NCBI GenBank assembly: GCA_963703745.1
Contig: CAVPFL010000004.1
Location: forward strand, 1,730,938-1,794,937
Direction: 5' to 3'
Length of the DNA: 64,000 nt
DNA from: AP-15 sp963703745
GTDB taxonomy: Bacteria > Pseudomonadota > Alphaproteobacteria > ATCC43930 > CGMCC-115725
In this document: positions 34,350 to 43,620 of the stretch, in pieces
How the letters are laid out: each line of letters opens with the position of its first letter
Position numbering within the stretch: the stretch's first letter is position 1
Notes under the pieces: generated by a model
Seen by the model: only the letters and a program-made list of their open reading frames with translations
What the model was told of the DNA's origin: nothing
Database searches by the model: none
Translations under genes and position numbers: made by a program

Positions 34350-35273
34350 TCAGCGCACCATCAGCACCAACTTGCCCTGCAAGTGGCGTCCCTCGCTGAC
34401 CCGGTGAGCCTCGGCGGCGTCGGCGAGCTTATAGCGAGTGATCGCCGGCGGCCAGACCGCACCGGCATCGTAAAGCGCCAGCATCCGTTCGAGATGCACG
34501 CGGTCGCGCTTAACGTTCGGGCGCAAGACTTGGACGTCCTTGCGGGTCGGTTGAAACCCCGCCGGCGCCGCGGCAATCCACACCAGCCGCCCGCCGGGTT
34601 TCAGCACGGTGTAAGACCGTACCTGGACTTCGCCGCCGACCGTGTCGAACACCACGTCGCAATCATGGACCGCGGCGGCGAAATCCTGCGTGTTGTAGTC
34701 GATTACCCGATCGGCCCCGAGGCTGCGGACGTAGTCGTGATTGCGCGCGCTGGCGGTCGTGATCACCGTAGCGCCGATGTGCTTGGCGAGCAGGATCGCA
34801 AAGCCGGCAACGCCTCCAGCGCCGCCTTGTATCAGGATGGTTTCGCCGGGTTTGAGCTTAGCGGTATCCTCGACCGCCCACAGAGCGGTCAGACTGGTCA
34901 GTCCCAGAGCCGCCGCCTCGGCATGGCCAAGCCGATCGGGCTTCTTGGCGATGATCGCCGCCTTGATCAAGAGCTTTTCGGCGTAGCACCCCTCGACCCC
35001 CTGATCGGTCACCCCGAACACCGCGTCGCCGACGCGGAAATCGGTGACGCCGGTGCCGAGTACGCTGACGACGCCGGAAAAATCGCGGCCCAGGATGTAC
35101 GGGAACTTCAGATTGTGACCGGGCCCGCCCAATCGAACCTTGTAGTCGGCCGCATTGATGCTGGCTGCCTGAATGTCGACCACGACCTCGCCGGGGCCGG
35201 CGGTCGGGTCGGGCGCTTCGCCCAGGCGCAGCACCTCCGGCCCGCCATGTCTCATCAATAGCACTGCTTTCAT
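34350..35273 (-). CDS. Zinc-free medium-chain dehydrogenase, NADPH:quinone reductase-like
   Basis: The 307-aa MDR-family protein has GroES-like N-terminal features (PGEVVVDIQAASINAADYKVRLG, residues 27-50; PYILGRDFSGVV near 58-69) and the nucleotide-binding motif GGAGGVAGFAILLAKHIGA near 146-164. The zinc-binding Cys/His residues of alcohol dehydrogenases are absent. Such enzymes reduce quinones or alpha,beta-unsaturated carbonyls with NADPH. The start is preceded by AGGAGGAG. The upstream gene on the same strand (epoxide-hydrolase-like) ends 16 bp before, so the three leftward genes form a likely operon for small-molecule detoxification (inference). Confidence 0.88.
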   Translation of the reverse strand: MKAVLLMRHGGPEVLRLGEAPDPTAGPGEVVVDIQAASINAADYKVRLGGPGHNLKFPYILGRDFSGVVSVLGTGVTDFRVGDAVFGVTDQGVEGCYAEKLLIKAAIIAKKPDRLGHAEAAALGLTSLTALWAVEDTAKLKPGETILIQGGAGGVAGFAILLAKHIGATVITTASARNHDYVRSLGADRVIDYNTQDFAAAVHDCDVVFDTVGGEVQVRSYTVLKPGGRLVWIAAAPAGFQPTRKDVQVLRPNVKRDRVHLERMLALYDAGAVWPPAITRYKLADAAEAHRVSEGRHLQGKLVLMVR

Positions 35274-35289
35274 CGTCTCCTCCTGCCTC

Positions 35290-36444
35290 TCACTGTCGTT
35301 GCAGAAACTCGATCAACAGAGCACTCACCCGGTCCGGCTGCTCCTGCTGCACCCAATGGCCGGCGCCATCGATCAGAGGGCAACCCTGCATCCGTGTGCA
35401 CTCGCTCTCTTGCATCCGCTCGAAATTGCCGGGGCGCTGATAGGTCCCCCAATCGCTTTTTCCGGCAATGAACATCGAGGGCACGTCAATGGTCCGGCCA
35501 GAGAAAAGTTGCAGTTCGGCTGTGTCGGTGGCTCCCGTCCCGCGCCGGTACCACTGCAGCCCGCCCTGGAACCCGGTCCGGTCGTACTCGGCGGCGTAGA
35601 CGGCAAGTTCGCTGTCCGGCAGCCAGCGGCATGCCGCGATTTGCGCCGCCGCCGGCATCTCGGTCGCCACGGTCTCCGCCATATTCTTGTGCAAATCCAT
35701 GATGTAATAGGTCGGCATCTTCGCCAGCTCGGCGGCGGTCCAGGATTGCAGCCGGAACGGTTTGTTGCCGATCCAGTCTGCGCTCTTGTAGTGAAAATAG
35801 CCTCGCAGAAAGGCATGGACACCCTGCGGACAATGCCACATGTCGGCATTGGCTGGCCGGGTCGAATAATACCATTGATAATGCTTGCGCGGCCGATCGA
35901 GCTTCGCCAGCTCGTCATGGATGCTGATAGCGGACGATGCCGGCTGCGGCAGATTGTTGGTCGTGTCGAACGGCAATGCCGGCGGGCCGCCGCTCGGCGC
36001 GCTCATCAGCGCGACGGAGCGGAAGACATCGGGCCGCACGAGCGCACACCAGGCCGCGATCGACGCCCCGAAGTCGTGCCCGCAGACCAATGCGACATTG
36101 CGATAGCCAAGCGCCGAGACGAGACCCAGAGCATCCCGCACCGCGTTCAGAATGCGGAAGGAAGCAAGATCGCCGTCATACTCTGCATTCCAGCCGGTGG
36201 TGCGCCCGTAGCCTCTGAGGTCGGGAGCCACGACATGAAACCCAGCCGCGGCGAGCGGGAGCATGACCTTTCTCCAGGAATAGGCGAGCTCCGGAAAGCC
36301 GTGCAGCAGCAAAATCAGGGGCCGCCTCTCGGCCGCCAAGCCGGTCTCCAAGGTGTGTATCCGCAGTCCGTTGATGTCGGCGACGAAGCGGGACCGTATA
36401 CCGGGAGCGAGCGCAGCAGTTTCCAGCGGAGCCATGTCGGTCAT
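35290..36444 (-). CDS. Epoxide-hydrolase-like alpha/beta hydrolase
   Basis: The 384-aa protein has the epoxide hydrolase layout. LLHGFPE near residues 47-53 is the oxyanion-hole motif. GHDFGA near 136-141 is the nucleophile elbow with Asp, the residue that attacks epoxides or haloalkanes. A cap domain (about 180-300) is followed by GAGHWVQQE near 361-369 carrying the catalytic His. Asp at the elbow favours epoxide hydrolase over esterase. A long insertion in the cap makes it larger than usual (about 300-330 aa). A long antisense frame covers the same region but has no protein features. It is first in a three-gene leftward operon. Confidence 0.87.
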   Translation of the reverse strand: MTDMAPLETAALAPGIRSRFVADINGLRIHTLETGLAAERRPLILLLHGFPELAYSWRKVMLPLAAAGFHVVAPDLRGYGRTTGWNAEYDGDLASFRILNAVRDALGLVSALGYRNVALVCGHDFGASIAAWCALVRPDVFRSVALMSAPSGGPPALPFDTTNNLPQPASSAISIHDELAKLDRPRKHYQWYYSTRPANADMWHCPQGVHAFLRGYFHYKSADWIGNKPFRLQSWTAAELAKMPTYYIMDLHKNMAETVATEMPAAAQIAACRWLPDSELAVYAAEYDRTGFQGGLQWYRRGTGATDTAELQLFSGRTIDVPSMFIAGKSDWGTYQRPGNFERMQESECTRMQGCPLIDGAGHWVQQEQPDRVSALLIEFLQRQ

Positions 36445-36523
36445 ATGCGCCTACTTCGGATGGAGCGGCCGTCCACCCTAACGAAAAACGCCGGGAATGA
36501 AAGCACCCGGGCGGATCTCCGTA

Positions 36524-38627
36524 TCAGCCGGCGGCGGCGCTGGTAAGCTGCACCGTGACGTTGGGTGCGGCGAAGCGAATTTGGTGGGTGGCGAAGGCGT
36601 CAATTAGGCGACGCAGCGCCTGACGCTGCAAATAGGTCGGGCGCGAAGGTGTTGCGGTGAATTTGCAGCGCACGACGAGTGCAGTCTGCAAGACATCGAC
36701 GACACCTTGCATCTTGAGCGGTTGCATGAATTCGGCCCCCGATGTCGGGATCGTCGAGCAATTCCTCGCCGACCCGCTTGATGGTCTTGCGCACCGTCTC
36801 AATGTCGGCGGTGGGCTCGAGGTGAATGTTGAATTTGATCACCGACCAGTCGCGGCTGTAATTGGTGACCGACAGCACCTGCCCAAACGGGATCGTGTGC
36901 ACCTGACCATTCTGGTGGCGCAGCCGCACCGAGCGCAACGACATGCCTTCCACCGTGCCGCGCAGCCGGCCGGTATCGATGTATTCGCCGACCCGAAAGG
37001 CGTCCTCCATCAGGAAGAAGATGCCCGAGATCACATCGCGCACCAGGCTCTGCGCGCCAAAGCCGACGGCGATGCCGAGGACGCCGAGCCCGGCGAGCAG
37101 CGGACCAATGTCGAGACCAAGGGTCGCCAGCGCCACGATGACCGCGACGACCGCGAGCCCGATCAGCAAGGTGTTCCGCAGCAATGGCAGCAGAGTGTCG
37201 AGCCGCGAGGCGGAGCCCGGAATCTCGTCCTCGTCGCCCGGTGCGGCGGGCGGTGGCATTTTCTCATCGATGACCCCACTGAGAACCGTCCACAGGATCC
37301 AGGCGGCGACGACCGTCGCTGCCGCTTCGAAGGCAGGCCGAATAAACAGCCGTTCGATGGTGCCGGGCTCCGGGTCGACCAGGTCGAGACCCCAGGTCTC
37401 GCCGAGCCAAGCCGCCCCCAGAATCCACAGAAACGCATCGGAGAGTCGGCTCAAGGCACGGTGCAGCCGCGCCCGGCGTAAGGTCCGCCTGATGTCCGTC
37501 GCGTCGCAGGCGCAAGCCCGTACAATCGAATTATGGCTCGCCTGCCCCACCACCGCCAGGACGACGACGATCCCCTGCGTCGCAGTCGAGGCCTGTGCCA
37601 CCCAGGCGCCCTTCCCGAGCGCGAACTCGATCCCCGCTGCAACGAAGATGCCGACCGACAGAGCGATGAACGCCCAGTGCCAAGAGGCTGCCACGGCTCG
37701 GCGGACCGGGCCAGGCTCGCCGCCGGTCGCGGCCAGGATCGCCCGCGCGATCGGCCGGCGGGTCGCCCAGAACATGGCCACTTTGTAACCGGTGATGGCG
37801 AGCCCCAGGGTCGCCGCCGCACCAAATACCGCCTCCTGTCCAAAACCGAGCCGCTCGACCAGCCAGATCAGGAAGAAGTTGAACGGGGCAACCGTCAGAT
37901 AGACCGCGAACCAGCGCGAGCAGACCCGGGCGTCGCCATCGTCGATCGCCAGCAGCCGGAGGTCCGAGCGGCGTGGCGAGAGGATGATTATCAGCAGGAC
38001 GATCGACAGCCGCCATTGTAGTGCGGCCCAGACCAGCCGGTCGGCGGTCTGCGCGAGAATCGGCCGGCCCATCGAGACCGCCATCAGCACAGCGCAGAAA
38101 AGGAGCGCGAAAACGCTGAGACCGCCGACCGAAACCAGAAATTTGATGAGGGCCGCGCGCAGGCGGGATGCCAACCCCGGCTCGACGACGACCCGGCGAT
38201 CAAACGCCGCGCGCATCCCCAACCCGATCAGCGGCGCCGCCACGAGGCCCGCCAGTGCAATAGCCCAAAACCGGAGCGCGGCATCCTGCGTACCGCCTTC
38301 GGCCTCGACATACCGAACCCAAAGCTTGGGCGCCTCTGAGAGCACCGGGACCGCGCGCACCGCTTCCTTTGTGGCCGCCCAAATCTGCGCCGTCAACTTC
38401 ATGCCGGTCATCAAACCCGGGGCAGTAGCCGGCGGAGGATCGGGGAGATTTGCCGCGGGCTGTGCACCTTTGGCGGCGAGATCGCCGATCAGCTCTTTGA
38501 CCGTCTCGTGCGACATGGACGGCGGCAATTGCAGCACGATGGTCGCGCCGCCGGGCTCGACCGCCCGGCTGGTGGGCGCCGCGCACAGCAGAAGCAGCAG
38601 TGCCAAGGCAAAGGATCGTGCCGGCAT
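36524..38627 (-). pseudogene. MscS-family mechanosensitive channel, frameshift near the C-terminus
   Basis: A large small-conductance-type channel of about 700 aa when corrected. The start at 38627 gives a signal peptide (MPARSFALALLLLLCAAPTSRA), a periplasmic segment, several membrane helices, then the MscS core: pore-helix region GLGVLGIAVGFGAQSLVRDVISG and the beta domain FRVGEYIDTGRLRGTVEGMSLRSVRLR. Near 36736-36740 a run of five C (five G in the coding strand) holds one base more than the frame needs: one reading goes DPDIGGRIHATAQ, the other gives DPDIG-AEFMQPLKMQGV to the natural end at 36524. The open frame upstream to 39269 is not part of the gene. The homopolymer site makes a base-calling error possible. 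Confidence 0.8.
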
Positions 38628-38804
38628 CGCCAGGTATTTAAGCAAGATTGCCACGATAACGATACCGCCCGGTCGAACGGCGAGTGACCCCGGACCGACG
38701 GATTGGCATCGGCGAAAGCGGCGATCGCCACGCAGCTGTTGCAGATGCGCCTGGCTGTGGCTCAAAATCGGTCTTCGTAACGGGTTATCGATAGCGGGGG
38801 TGTG

Positions 38805-39698
38805 ATGCTCGAGAAAGGCCCGCCGGTATTTCTCGACTACGACCAAGCCGCGCTCGACGCCGCCTATGATCAGGCGGCCTATGCGCCGAACCGCGCGCAG
38901 CTGATCGAACGCCGCATTAGTGACAGCGCCATGGTGCGCCGGCATATCGGCGAACCCGAGCGCTTCGCCTACGGCACGGCCGAGATCGAGCGGCTCGACA
39001 TCTATCGAAGCCCGCGTACCACCGCGCCGGTCTTCGTCTTCATCCATGGCGGCGCCTGGCGTAGCGGTCGCTCGAAGGATTTCGCGATTCCGGCGGAGAT
39101 GTTCCTCGGCGCTGGAGCGCATTACGTCGTGCCCGACTTCGCCTGGGTGCAGGATGTCGGCGGCAATCTGATGGTGCTCGCCGATCAGGTCTGCCGCGCC
39201 CTCGCTTGGGTCCACGAGAACATCGCCGGTTTTGGCGGCGACCCGAACCGGCTTTATATCGGCGGTCAATCATCGGGCGGTCACCTCGCTGCGGTCGCGC
39301 TGACGACCGACTGGCAACGCCAATTCGGCCTGCCGGGCGACATCATCAAAGGCGGTATGTGCATCAGCGGCATGTACGATTTGGCGCCGGCGCGGCTGTC
39401 GGCACGCAGTCGCTATGTCGTGTTCGACGACGCGACGGTTACGGCACTGAGCCCGATCCGGCATCTCGACCGATTGCAGGCGCCGCTGGTCGTTGCCTAC
39501 GGCACCTGCGAGACTCCCGAATTCCAGCGCCAGAATCGCGAATTCGCTGTCGCGGCTGAAGCCGCCGGCAAACAGGTCCGGCTCTTGGTCGGCGAACAAT
39601 ACAATCATTTCGAATTGCCGGATACCCTCGGCAACCCCTACGGACTGCTGGGACGCGCGGCGCTCTGCCTGATGGGCTTGAAGACGGGAGGCGCCTAA
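38805..39698 (+). CDS. Alpha/beta hydrolase, kynurenine-formamidase/esterase-like
   Basis: The 297-aa protein has HGGAW at about residues 75-79, the oxyanion motif of the HSL/formamidase branch, and GGQSSGGH near 155-162 as the nucleophile elbow with Ser. An acid residue is probably in YGTCETPEF near 230, and the catalytic His is in NHFELPD near 266. Esters or N-formyl compounds are the likely substrates; kynurenine formamidase is one option but no tryptophan catabolic gene is near. ATG 38805 is chosen (GCGGGGG upstream); a GTG at 38802 is adjacent. It is divergent from the mscS gene and ends inside the start of the aldolase gene. Confidence 0.82.
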   Translation: MLEKGPPVFLDYDQAALDAAYDQAAYAPNRAQLIERRISDSAMVRRHIGEPERFAYGTAEIERLDIYRSPRTTAPVFVFIHGGAWRSGRSKDFAIPAEMFLGAGAHYVVPDFAWVQDVGGNLMVLADQVCRALAWVHENIAGFGGDPNRLYIGGQSSGGHLAAVALTTDWQRQFGLPGDIIKGGMCISGMYDLAPARLSARSRYVVFDDATVTALSPIRHLDRLQAPLVVAYGTCETPEFQRQNREFAVAAEAAGKQVRLLVGEQYNHFELPDTLGNPYGLLGRAALCLMGLKTGGA

Positions 39699-40735
39699 TA
39701 ACCCGCATCGACCTGCGTTCCGACACGGTGACCCTTCCTTCGGAGGGAATGCGGCAGGCGATGGCGGCAGCGCCGGTCGGCGATGACCAATACGGCGAGG
39801 ACCCTTCGGTCAACCGGTTGCAAGAGCGTATAGCCGAACTGCTCGGGAAGGAGGCCGCCCTCTTTGTGCCGAGCGGCACGATGGCGAACCAGATCAGCCT
39901 CAAGATCCTGACGCGACCGGGCGACGAGGTCGTCCTTGGCGACGAGGCCCACATCGTCTGGCATGAATCGGGCGCCGGGGCGGCGAACTCTGGGGTGCAA
40001 TTCACGGTCGTCGGCCGCGGCGGGTTGTTCACCGCCGCCGATCTGGGATCGGCCTACAAGCCGCCCGGCCACATCGTCTTCCCACCGACGACATTGGTCG
40101 CGGTCGAGAACACCCACAACCGCGGCGGGGGCGTCGTTTTTCCGCAGAACGATGCCATGGCGATTTGCGTTGCGGCGCGGGGGCTCGGGGTGGCCAGCTA
40201 TCTCGACGGCGCGCGGCTGTTCAACGCCGCTGCAGCCTCCGGGCGGAGCCTGACCGAGCTCGCCGCACCCTTCGATGTCGTCTCGGTCGCGCTGTCGAAA
40301 GGGTTGGGTTGTCCGGTCGGCAGTTTAATCGCCGGGCACCGCGAGGATATCGCTCGCGCCGTACGCGCGCGGCGCATGTTCGGCGGCGCCATGCGCCAAT
40401 CCGGAATCCTCGCCGCGGCGGGGCTTTGGGCGCTTGAGCATAATCTCCTTCGGCTGGACGAGGATCATGCCAATGCCCGGCTGCTGGCAGAACGGCTCGC
40501 AGGGCTACGCGGCGTCAGCCTCGATCTTGAAACTGTGCAGAGCAATATCGTGATCTTCCGCATGGAAGAGGGGGCGCCGGACGCGGCGACGGTGGTCGCC
40601 CGCGCGCAAGAGCTGGGCGTGCTGGTTTCGGCCTTCGGCGTGCGTACCGTTCGCGCGGTCACTCATCTCGATGTCTCGCGCGCGGATTGCGAACTCGCCG
40701 CTCATCGTCTTGCTCAGGTACTGGGGGTAAGGTGA
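39698..40735 (+). CDS. ltaE: Low-specificity L-threonine aldolase, start codon reads ATA
   Basis: The PLP enzyme cleaves L-threonine or allo-threonine to glycine and acetaldehyde. Family N-terminus RIDLRSDTVTLPS begins before the first standard start codon (GTG 39728). The codon at the expected position, 39698-39700, is ATA, overlapping the upstream stop as TAATA and 6 bases after GGGAGG (39686-39691). An ancestral TAATG overlap with ATG changed to ATA is the simplest reading. Translation from ATA would be weak, and GTG 39728 would remove ten residues. The rest is intact: LSKGLG with the PLP Lys at about residue 201 and DGARLFNAAAA near 170. Corrected length is 345 aa. Confidence 0.85.
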   Translation: MTRIDLRSDTVTLPSEGMRQAMAAAPVGDDQYGEDPSVNRLQERIAELLGKEAALFVPSGTMANQISLKILTRPGDEVVLGDEAHIVWHESGAGAANSGVQFTVVGRGGLFTAADLGSAYKPPGHIVFPPTTLVAVENTHNRGGGVVFPQNDAMAICVAARGLGVASYLDGARLFNAAAASGRSLTELAAPFDVVSVALSKGLGCPVGSLIAGHREDIARAVRARRMFGGAMRQSGILAAAGLWALEHNLLRLDEDHANARLLAERLAGLRGVSLDLETVQSNIVIFRMEEGAPDAATVVARAQELGVLVSAFGVRTVRAVTHLDVSRADCELAAHRLAQVLGVR

Positions 40736-40992
40736 TCGCCGGATGGAAGCGATACGAAACCGGGTGGATACCGCCAAATTTGCCGCCTCAGTTGATCCAG
40801 CGGCACCTGCCGGATCCTACCTATCGCGTCTTTCTGTTCGGCTCGCGCGCGACCGGCTCGGCGGGTGAGCGTCCCGATATCGACATCGGTATAGAAGGCC
40901 CGGGCCCGGTCTGGATCGCCGCTCTTGCGGCGATCCATGACGAGCTCGAGGATTCGCCGACCCTGTATACGCGGGCGCGCCTAATAATTTAG
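40732..40992 (+). CDS. Short MNT-type nucleotidyltransferase-domain protein
   Basis: An 86-aa protein starting at GTG 40732, overlapping the aldolase stop as GTGA. FLFGSRATGSAGERPDIDIGI at residues 36-56 is the GS-x10-DxD signature of minimal nucleotidyltransferases, the antitoxin MntA type. These usually pair with a HEPN-domain HepT partner, but none follows; the next gene is a hydrolase. Typical members continue for about 10-20 residues after the point where this frame ends (LYTRARLII-stop), so the 3' end may be damaged. Alternatively it acts alone, as some MNT proteins do. Confidence 0.7.
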   Translation: MIAGWKRYETGWIPPNLPPQLIQRHLPDPTYRVFLFGSRATGSAGERPDIDIGIEGPGPVWIAALAAIHDELEDSPTLYTRARLII

Positions 40993-41036
40993 GATCGCTC
41001 CTAAGTGCCGCCGCAACAGCATTCAGCTGATTCCGC

Positions 41037-41888
41037 ATGTCGATAATTGCTGTGACCCTGCCCGAATTGCGCTTTGTGGCGATCCCGCTCGCGTCGCGTG
41101 CCCGCTATGCTGGCGACCGGTTCAGCTATATGGAGGCGGGAATGCCGGAGGCAGCGCCGCTGGTGCTGTTGCACGGCATCGGCAGCAATTCGATGGGCTG
41201 GCGCTTTCAATATGCGGGTCTGGCCGATCGGTACCGGGTGATCGGCTGGAATGCGCCCGGTTACATGCTGAGCGACAATTTGTTGGCGGAGACGCCCGGC
41301 CACCGGGATTACGCCGCCGCACTGAGCGATTTCCTTACAGCACTCGGCGTCGCGCGGGTCGACCTGCTGGCCAATTCGTTCGGCACACGCATCGCGCAAG
41401 CCTTCGCCCACTATCATCCGGGACGGATCGAGCGTGCCGTGTTCACCGGCACGTCGGTCGCAGCGGAGCGACCGGCTGAGGAGGGCGCGCGGCTGATTGA
41501 AGCGCGAGCTGCGCAGGTCGCGTACGGCGGCTACAGCTTTGGCGAACGAGTCACGGCACTGCTCGGCTCCCGCGCATCGGCCGACACTACCGCCATCGTG
41601 CAGCACGTATTGCGCGGCACCAACCCGAAGGGCTTTATGCAGGCGGCACGCTTTGGCGCGAGCGGCGGCGTGCCGCCCCTGGGGTCCGGGTTGACAATGC
41701 CATTATTGATGATCCAGGGCGAAGAGGACCGCGTTACCCCGGTTGCCGACAACGCCGTGCGCCTCGCCCAGGCCGTCCCGCAGGCGCGGCTGGTGATGCT
41801 CGACGGTTGCGGCCATCTCCCAGAGCTCGAAGACCCCACACGAGTCAACGCGCTGGTCCGCGAATTCCTGTCGTCAACACCGGCCTAA
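41037..41888 (+). CDS. Alpha/beta hydrolase
   Basis: A 283-aa cytosolic alpha/beta hydrolase. LLHGIGSNSMGW near residues 42-53 is the oxyanion-hole region. The nucleophile elbow is ANSFGT near 113-118, with Ser in an N-x-F variant of GxSxG. EEDRVTP near 226-232 supplies the Asp, and GCGHLPELEDP near 259-269 supplies the His. This layout is seen in the meta-cleavage hydrolase and haloperoxidase-like branches; a substrate cannot be assigned. The gene ends 14 bp before the aldose epimerase gene, so the two are probably co-transcribed. Confidence 0.82.
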   Translation: MSIIAVTLPELRFVAIPLASRARYAGDRFSYMEAGMPEAAPLVLLHGIGSNSMGWRFQYAGLADRYRVIGWNAPGYMLSDNLLAETPGHRDYAAALSDFLTALGVARVDLLANSFGTRIAQAFAHYHPGRIERAVFTGTSVAAERPAEEGARLIEARAAQVAYGGYSFGERVTALLGSRASADTTAIVQHVLRGTNPKGFMQAARFGASGGVPPLGSGLTMPLLMIQGEEDRVTPVADNAVRLAQAVPQARLVMLDGCGHLPELEDPTRVNALVREFLSSTPA

Positions 41889-41902
41889 CACGGAGAACCG
41901 CC

Positions 41903-43090
41903 GTGCCCCTGCTGTACGAGAAATCAGCCTCAAACATGGTGCGCGCCTTTGCGGTCGCCGCGACATTGGCGGCCGCGATCACGGGCGGAACGGCAAACGC
42001 CGCCGCCACGCTCGATCACGTGCCCTATGGCACCACGCAAGGCGGGCAGGCGGTCGATATCTTTACGATGGCCAATGAACACGGGCTGCGTGTGCGCTTC
42101 CTGAGCTTTGGTGGCATCATTACCGAGATTGACGTGCCCGACCGTACCGGTCGGCTCGACGACGTCGCGCTCGGCCTCAAAACCTTGCGCGAATACGAGA
42201 CGCTGCCGGGCCATTTCGGCGCGATCACCGGCCGCTATGCCAACCGCATAGGCGGTGCGCAGTTCACCTTGAATGGCCAGACCTACCATCTGATCGCCAA
42301 CAATGGCGCCAACACGCTCCATGGCGGCCCCGACGCGCTCGACCGTAAGGTCTGGACGGTATCCCCCAAACAAGCGCCGGATGGCATCGCCGCAACGCTC
42401 GTGTATGTCAGCCCAGACGGTGATCAGAACTTCCCCGGCACCTTGACGACCTATGTGACCTACACGCTGACCAACGACAACGCGCTGCGGATCGACTACC
42501 TCGCCAGCACCGACAAGGACACGGTGGTCAACTTCACCAACCATTCCTACTTCAATCTGGCCGGCAACGGCTCGGGTTCGGTCGCGGGTCAACTGCTGTT
42601 GGTCAATGCAGACCGCTATACGCCCGTCGGACCCGATCTGATCCCCACCGGAGAGATTGCACCAGTCGACGGGACGCCGCTCGACTTCCGACAGATGATA
42701 CCAATCGGCGCCCGACTGCACAGCGCGTTCCAGCAAATGGTCTATGCGCATGGCTATGACCATAATTTCGTGCTGAACCAACACTCCGGCGACAGCATCA
42801 CGTTTGCCGCGCGCGCCTATGACCCGCGCACCGGCCGGGTGATCGATTGTTTCACCACTGAGCCCGCTGTGCAGGTCTATACCAGCAACGGCATGAACGG
42901 CTTGGTGGTCGGGTCGTCGGGCACGACCTATCGCCAGACCGAGGCGTTTACGCTCGAAACGCAGCACTTTCCCGACAGCCCCAACAAGCCAAACTTTCCG
43001 ACCACGGAGTTGAAGCCCGGGCAGGAGTTCCATTCGACGACAATATTCCGCTTTGCCACGGACGCCTTCCTGCCGCCGCTGCCGCGCTGA
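41903..43090 (+). CDS. Exported aldose 1-epimerase (mutarotase)
   Basis: The galactose-mutarotase-family enzyme interconverts alpha and beta anomers of aldoses. The 395-aa product starts at GTG 41903 (GGAGA at 41892-41896); an ATG at 41936 would give the same signal peptide (AFAVAATLAAAITGGTANAAA). Export to the periplasm is therefore predicted. Family motifs: FGAITGRYANRIGGAQF near 105, NNGANTLHGGPDALDRKVW near 134-152 with one catalytic His, VNFTNHSYFNLAG near 210-222 with the second His, and TTEPAVQVYTSNGMNG near 318-333 with the catalytic Glu. The gene symbol galM fits the family, but no galactose genes are near. Confidence 0.9.
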   Translation: MPLLYEKSASNMVRAFAVAATLAAAITGGTANAAATLDHVPYGTTQGGQAVDIFTMANEHGLRVRFLSFGGIITEIDVPDRTGRLDDVALGLKTLREYETLPGHFGAITGRYANRIGGAQFTLNGQTYHLIANNGANTLHGGPDALDRKVWTVSPKQAPDGIAATLVYVSPDGDQNFPGTLTTYVTYTLTNDNALRIDYLASTDKDTVVNFTNHSYFNLAGNGSGSVAGQLLLVNADRYTPVGPDLIPTGEIAPVDGTPLDFRQMIPIGARLHSAFQQMVYAHGYDHNFVLNQHSGDSITFAARAYDPRTGRVIDCFTTEPAVQVYTSNGMNGLVVGSSGTTYRQTEAFTLETQHFPDSPNKPNFPTTELKPGQEFHSTTIFRFATDAFLPPLPR

Positions 43091-43427
43091 GAACAAATCA
43101 CGGCGTTCGCGCCGTTCGCTCAGATGCTCGGCAAAGCTCGGGGCGATAGGCGGCTATGTCGCATGACCCCGTGTGCAATTAGTTGCTCAAGGTCAATCGC
43201 ATCGGTTCGTGCCGTCAGCGCGTCGGGTCAAGGCTAATGATCCGACCCTCTCGATCCTGATCAGCGCGTCGGAGAGGCGCCAAGACCTGACGTTCGCCGG
43301 GCCTCACGCAAACCGCCGCAGTCGACCCACTGCAGGCCTTCATCAACACGCCAGCGGCTGGTCGGGTCGGCTGTGAAGCGGACGTTCGCACTGGGATCTC
43401 CGCACATGCCAGGCAGAAACGTCGACC
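43091..43427. other. Intergenic region without a recognisable gene
   Basis: No ORF with protein features or ribosome site was found between the epimerase stop codon and the dispersed repeat at 43428. A short frame at 43173-43376 lacks support. Confidence 0.5.
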
Positions 43428-43544
43428 TGTCATTGCGAGGAGCGGAGCGACGAAGCAATCTCGATCGGCTGAGCACGACGGGCGCGAGATTGCTTCCCCC
43501 CGGAACGGCCCGCCAGGGCCGGCCGTCCGGGGGTCGCAATGACG
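43428..43544. repeat. Dispersed repeat with CATTGCGAG / CGCAATG ends (copy 2)
   Basis: The element starts TGTCATTGCGAGGAGCG and ends TCGCAATGACG. The interior contains GACGAAGCAATC and its partner GATTGCTTC, an internal inverted repeat at 43451-43462 and 43490-43498. It resembles the element at 33798-33918 in ends and size. Confidence 0.75.
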
Positions 43545-43620
43545 GCGTGTCGCGTGGGGAGTTCATCGTTTCATCGAGGGAGGGTCGGCCGCGCCGGCCG
43601 GTGGTCAACTAATCAGCAGC

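Noticed and set aside
35173..36546. 457-codon plus-strand ORF
   Set aside because: Antisense to the epoxide-hydrolase-like gene, which has all catalytic motifs; the plus frame has none.
36600..39269. Single 889-codon minus-strand frame covering the MscS gene and the region beyond
   Set aside because: The first 214 codons lie antisense to the alpha/beta hydrolase gene and have no protein features; the real start with a signal peptide is at 38627, and the end is frameshifted.
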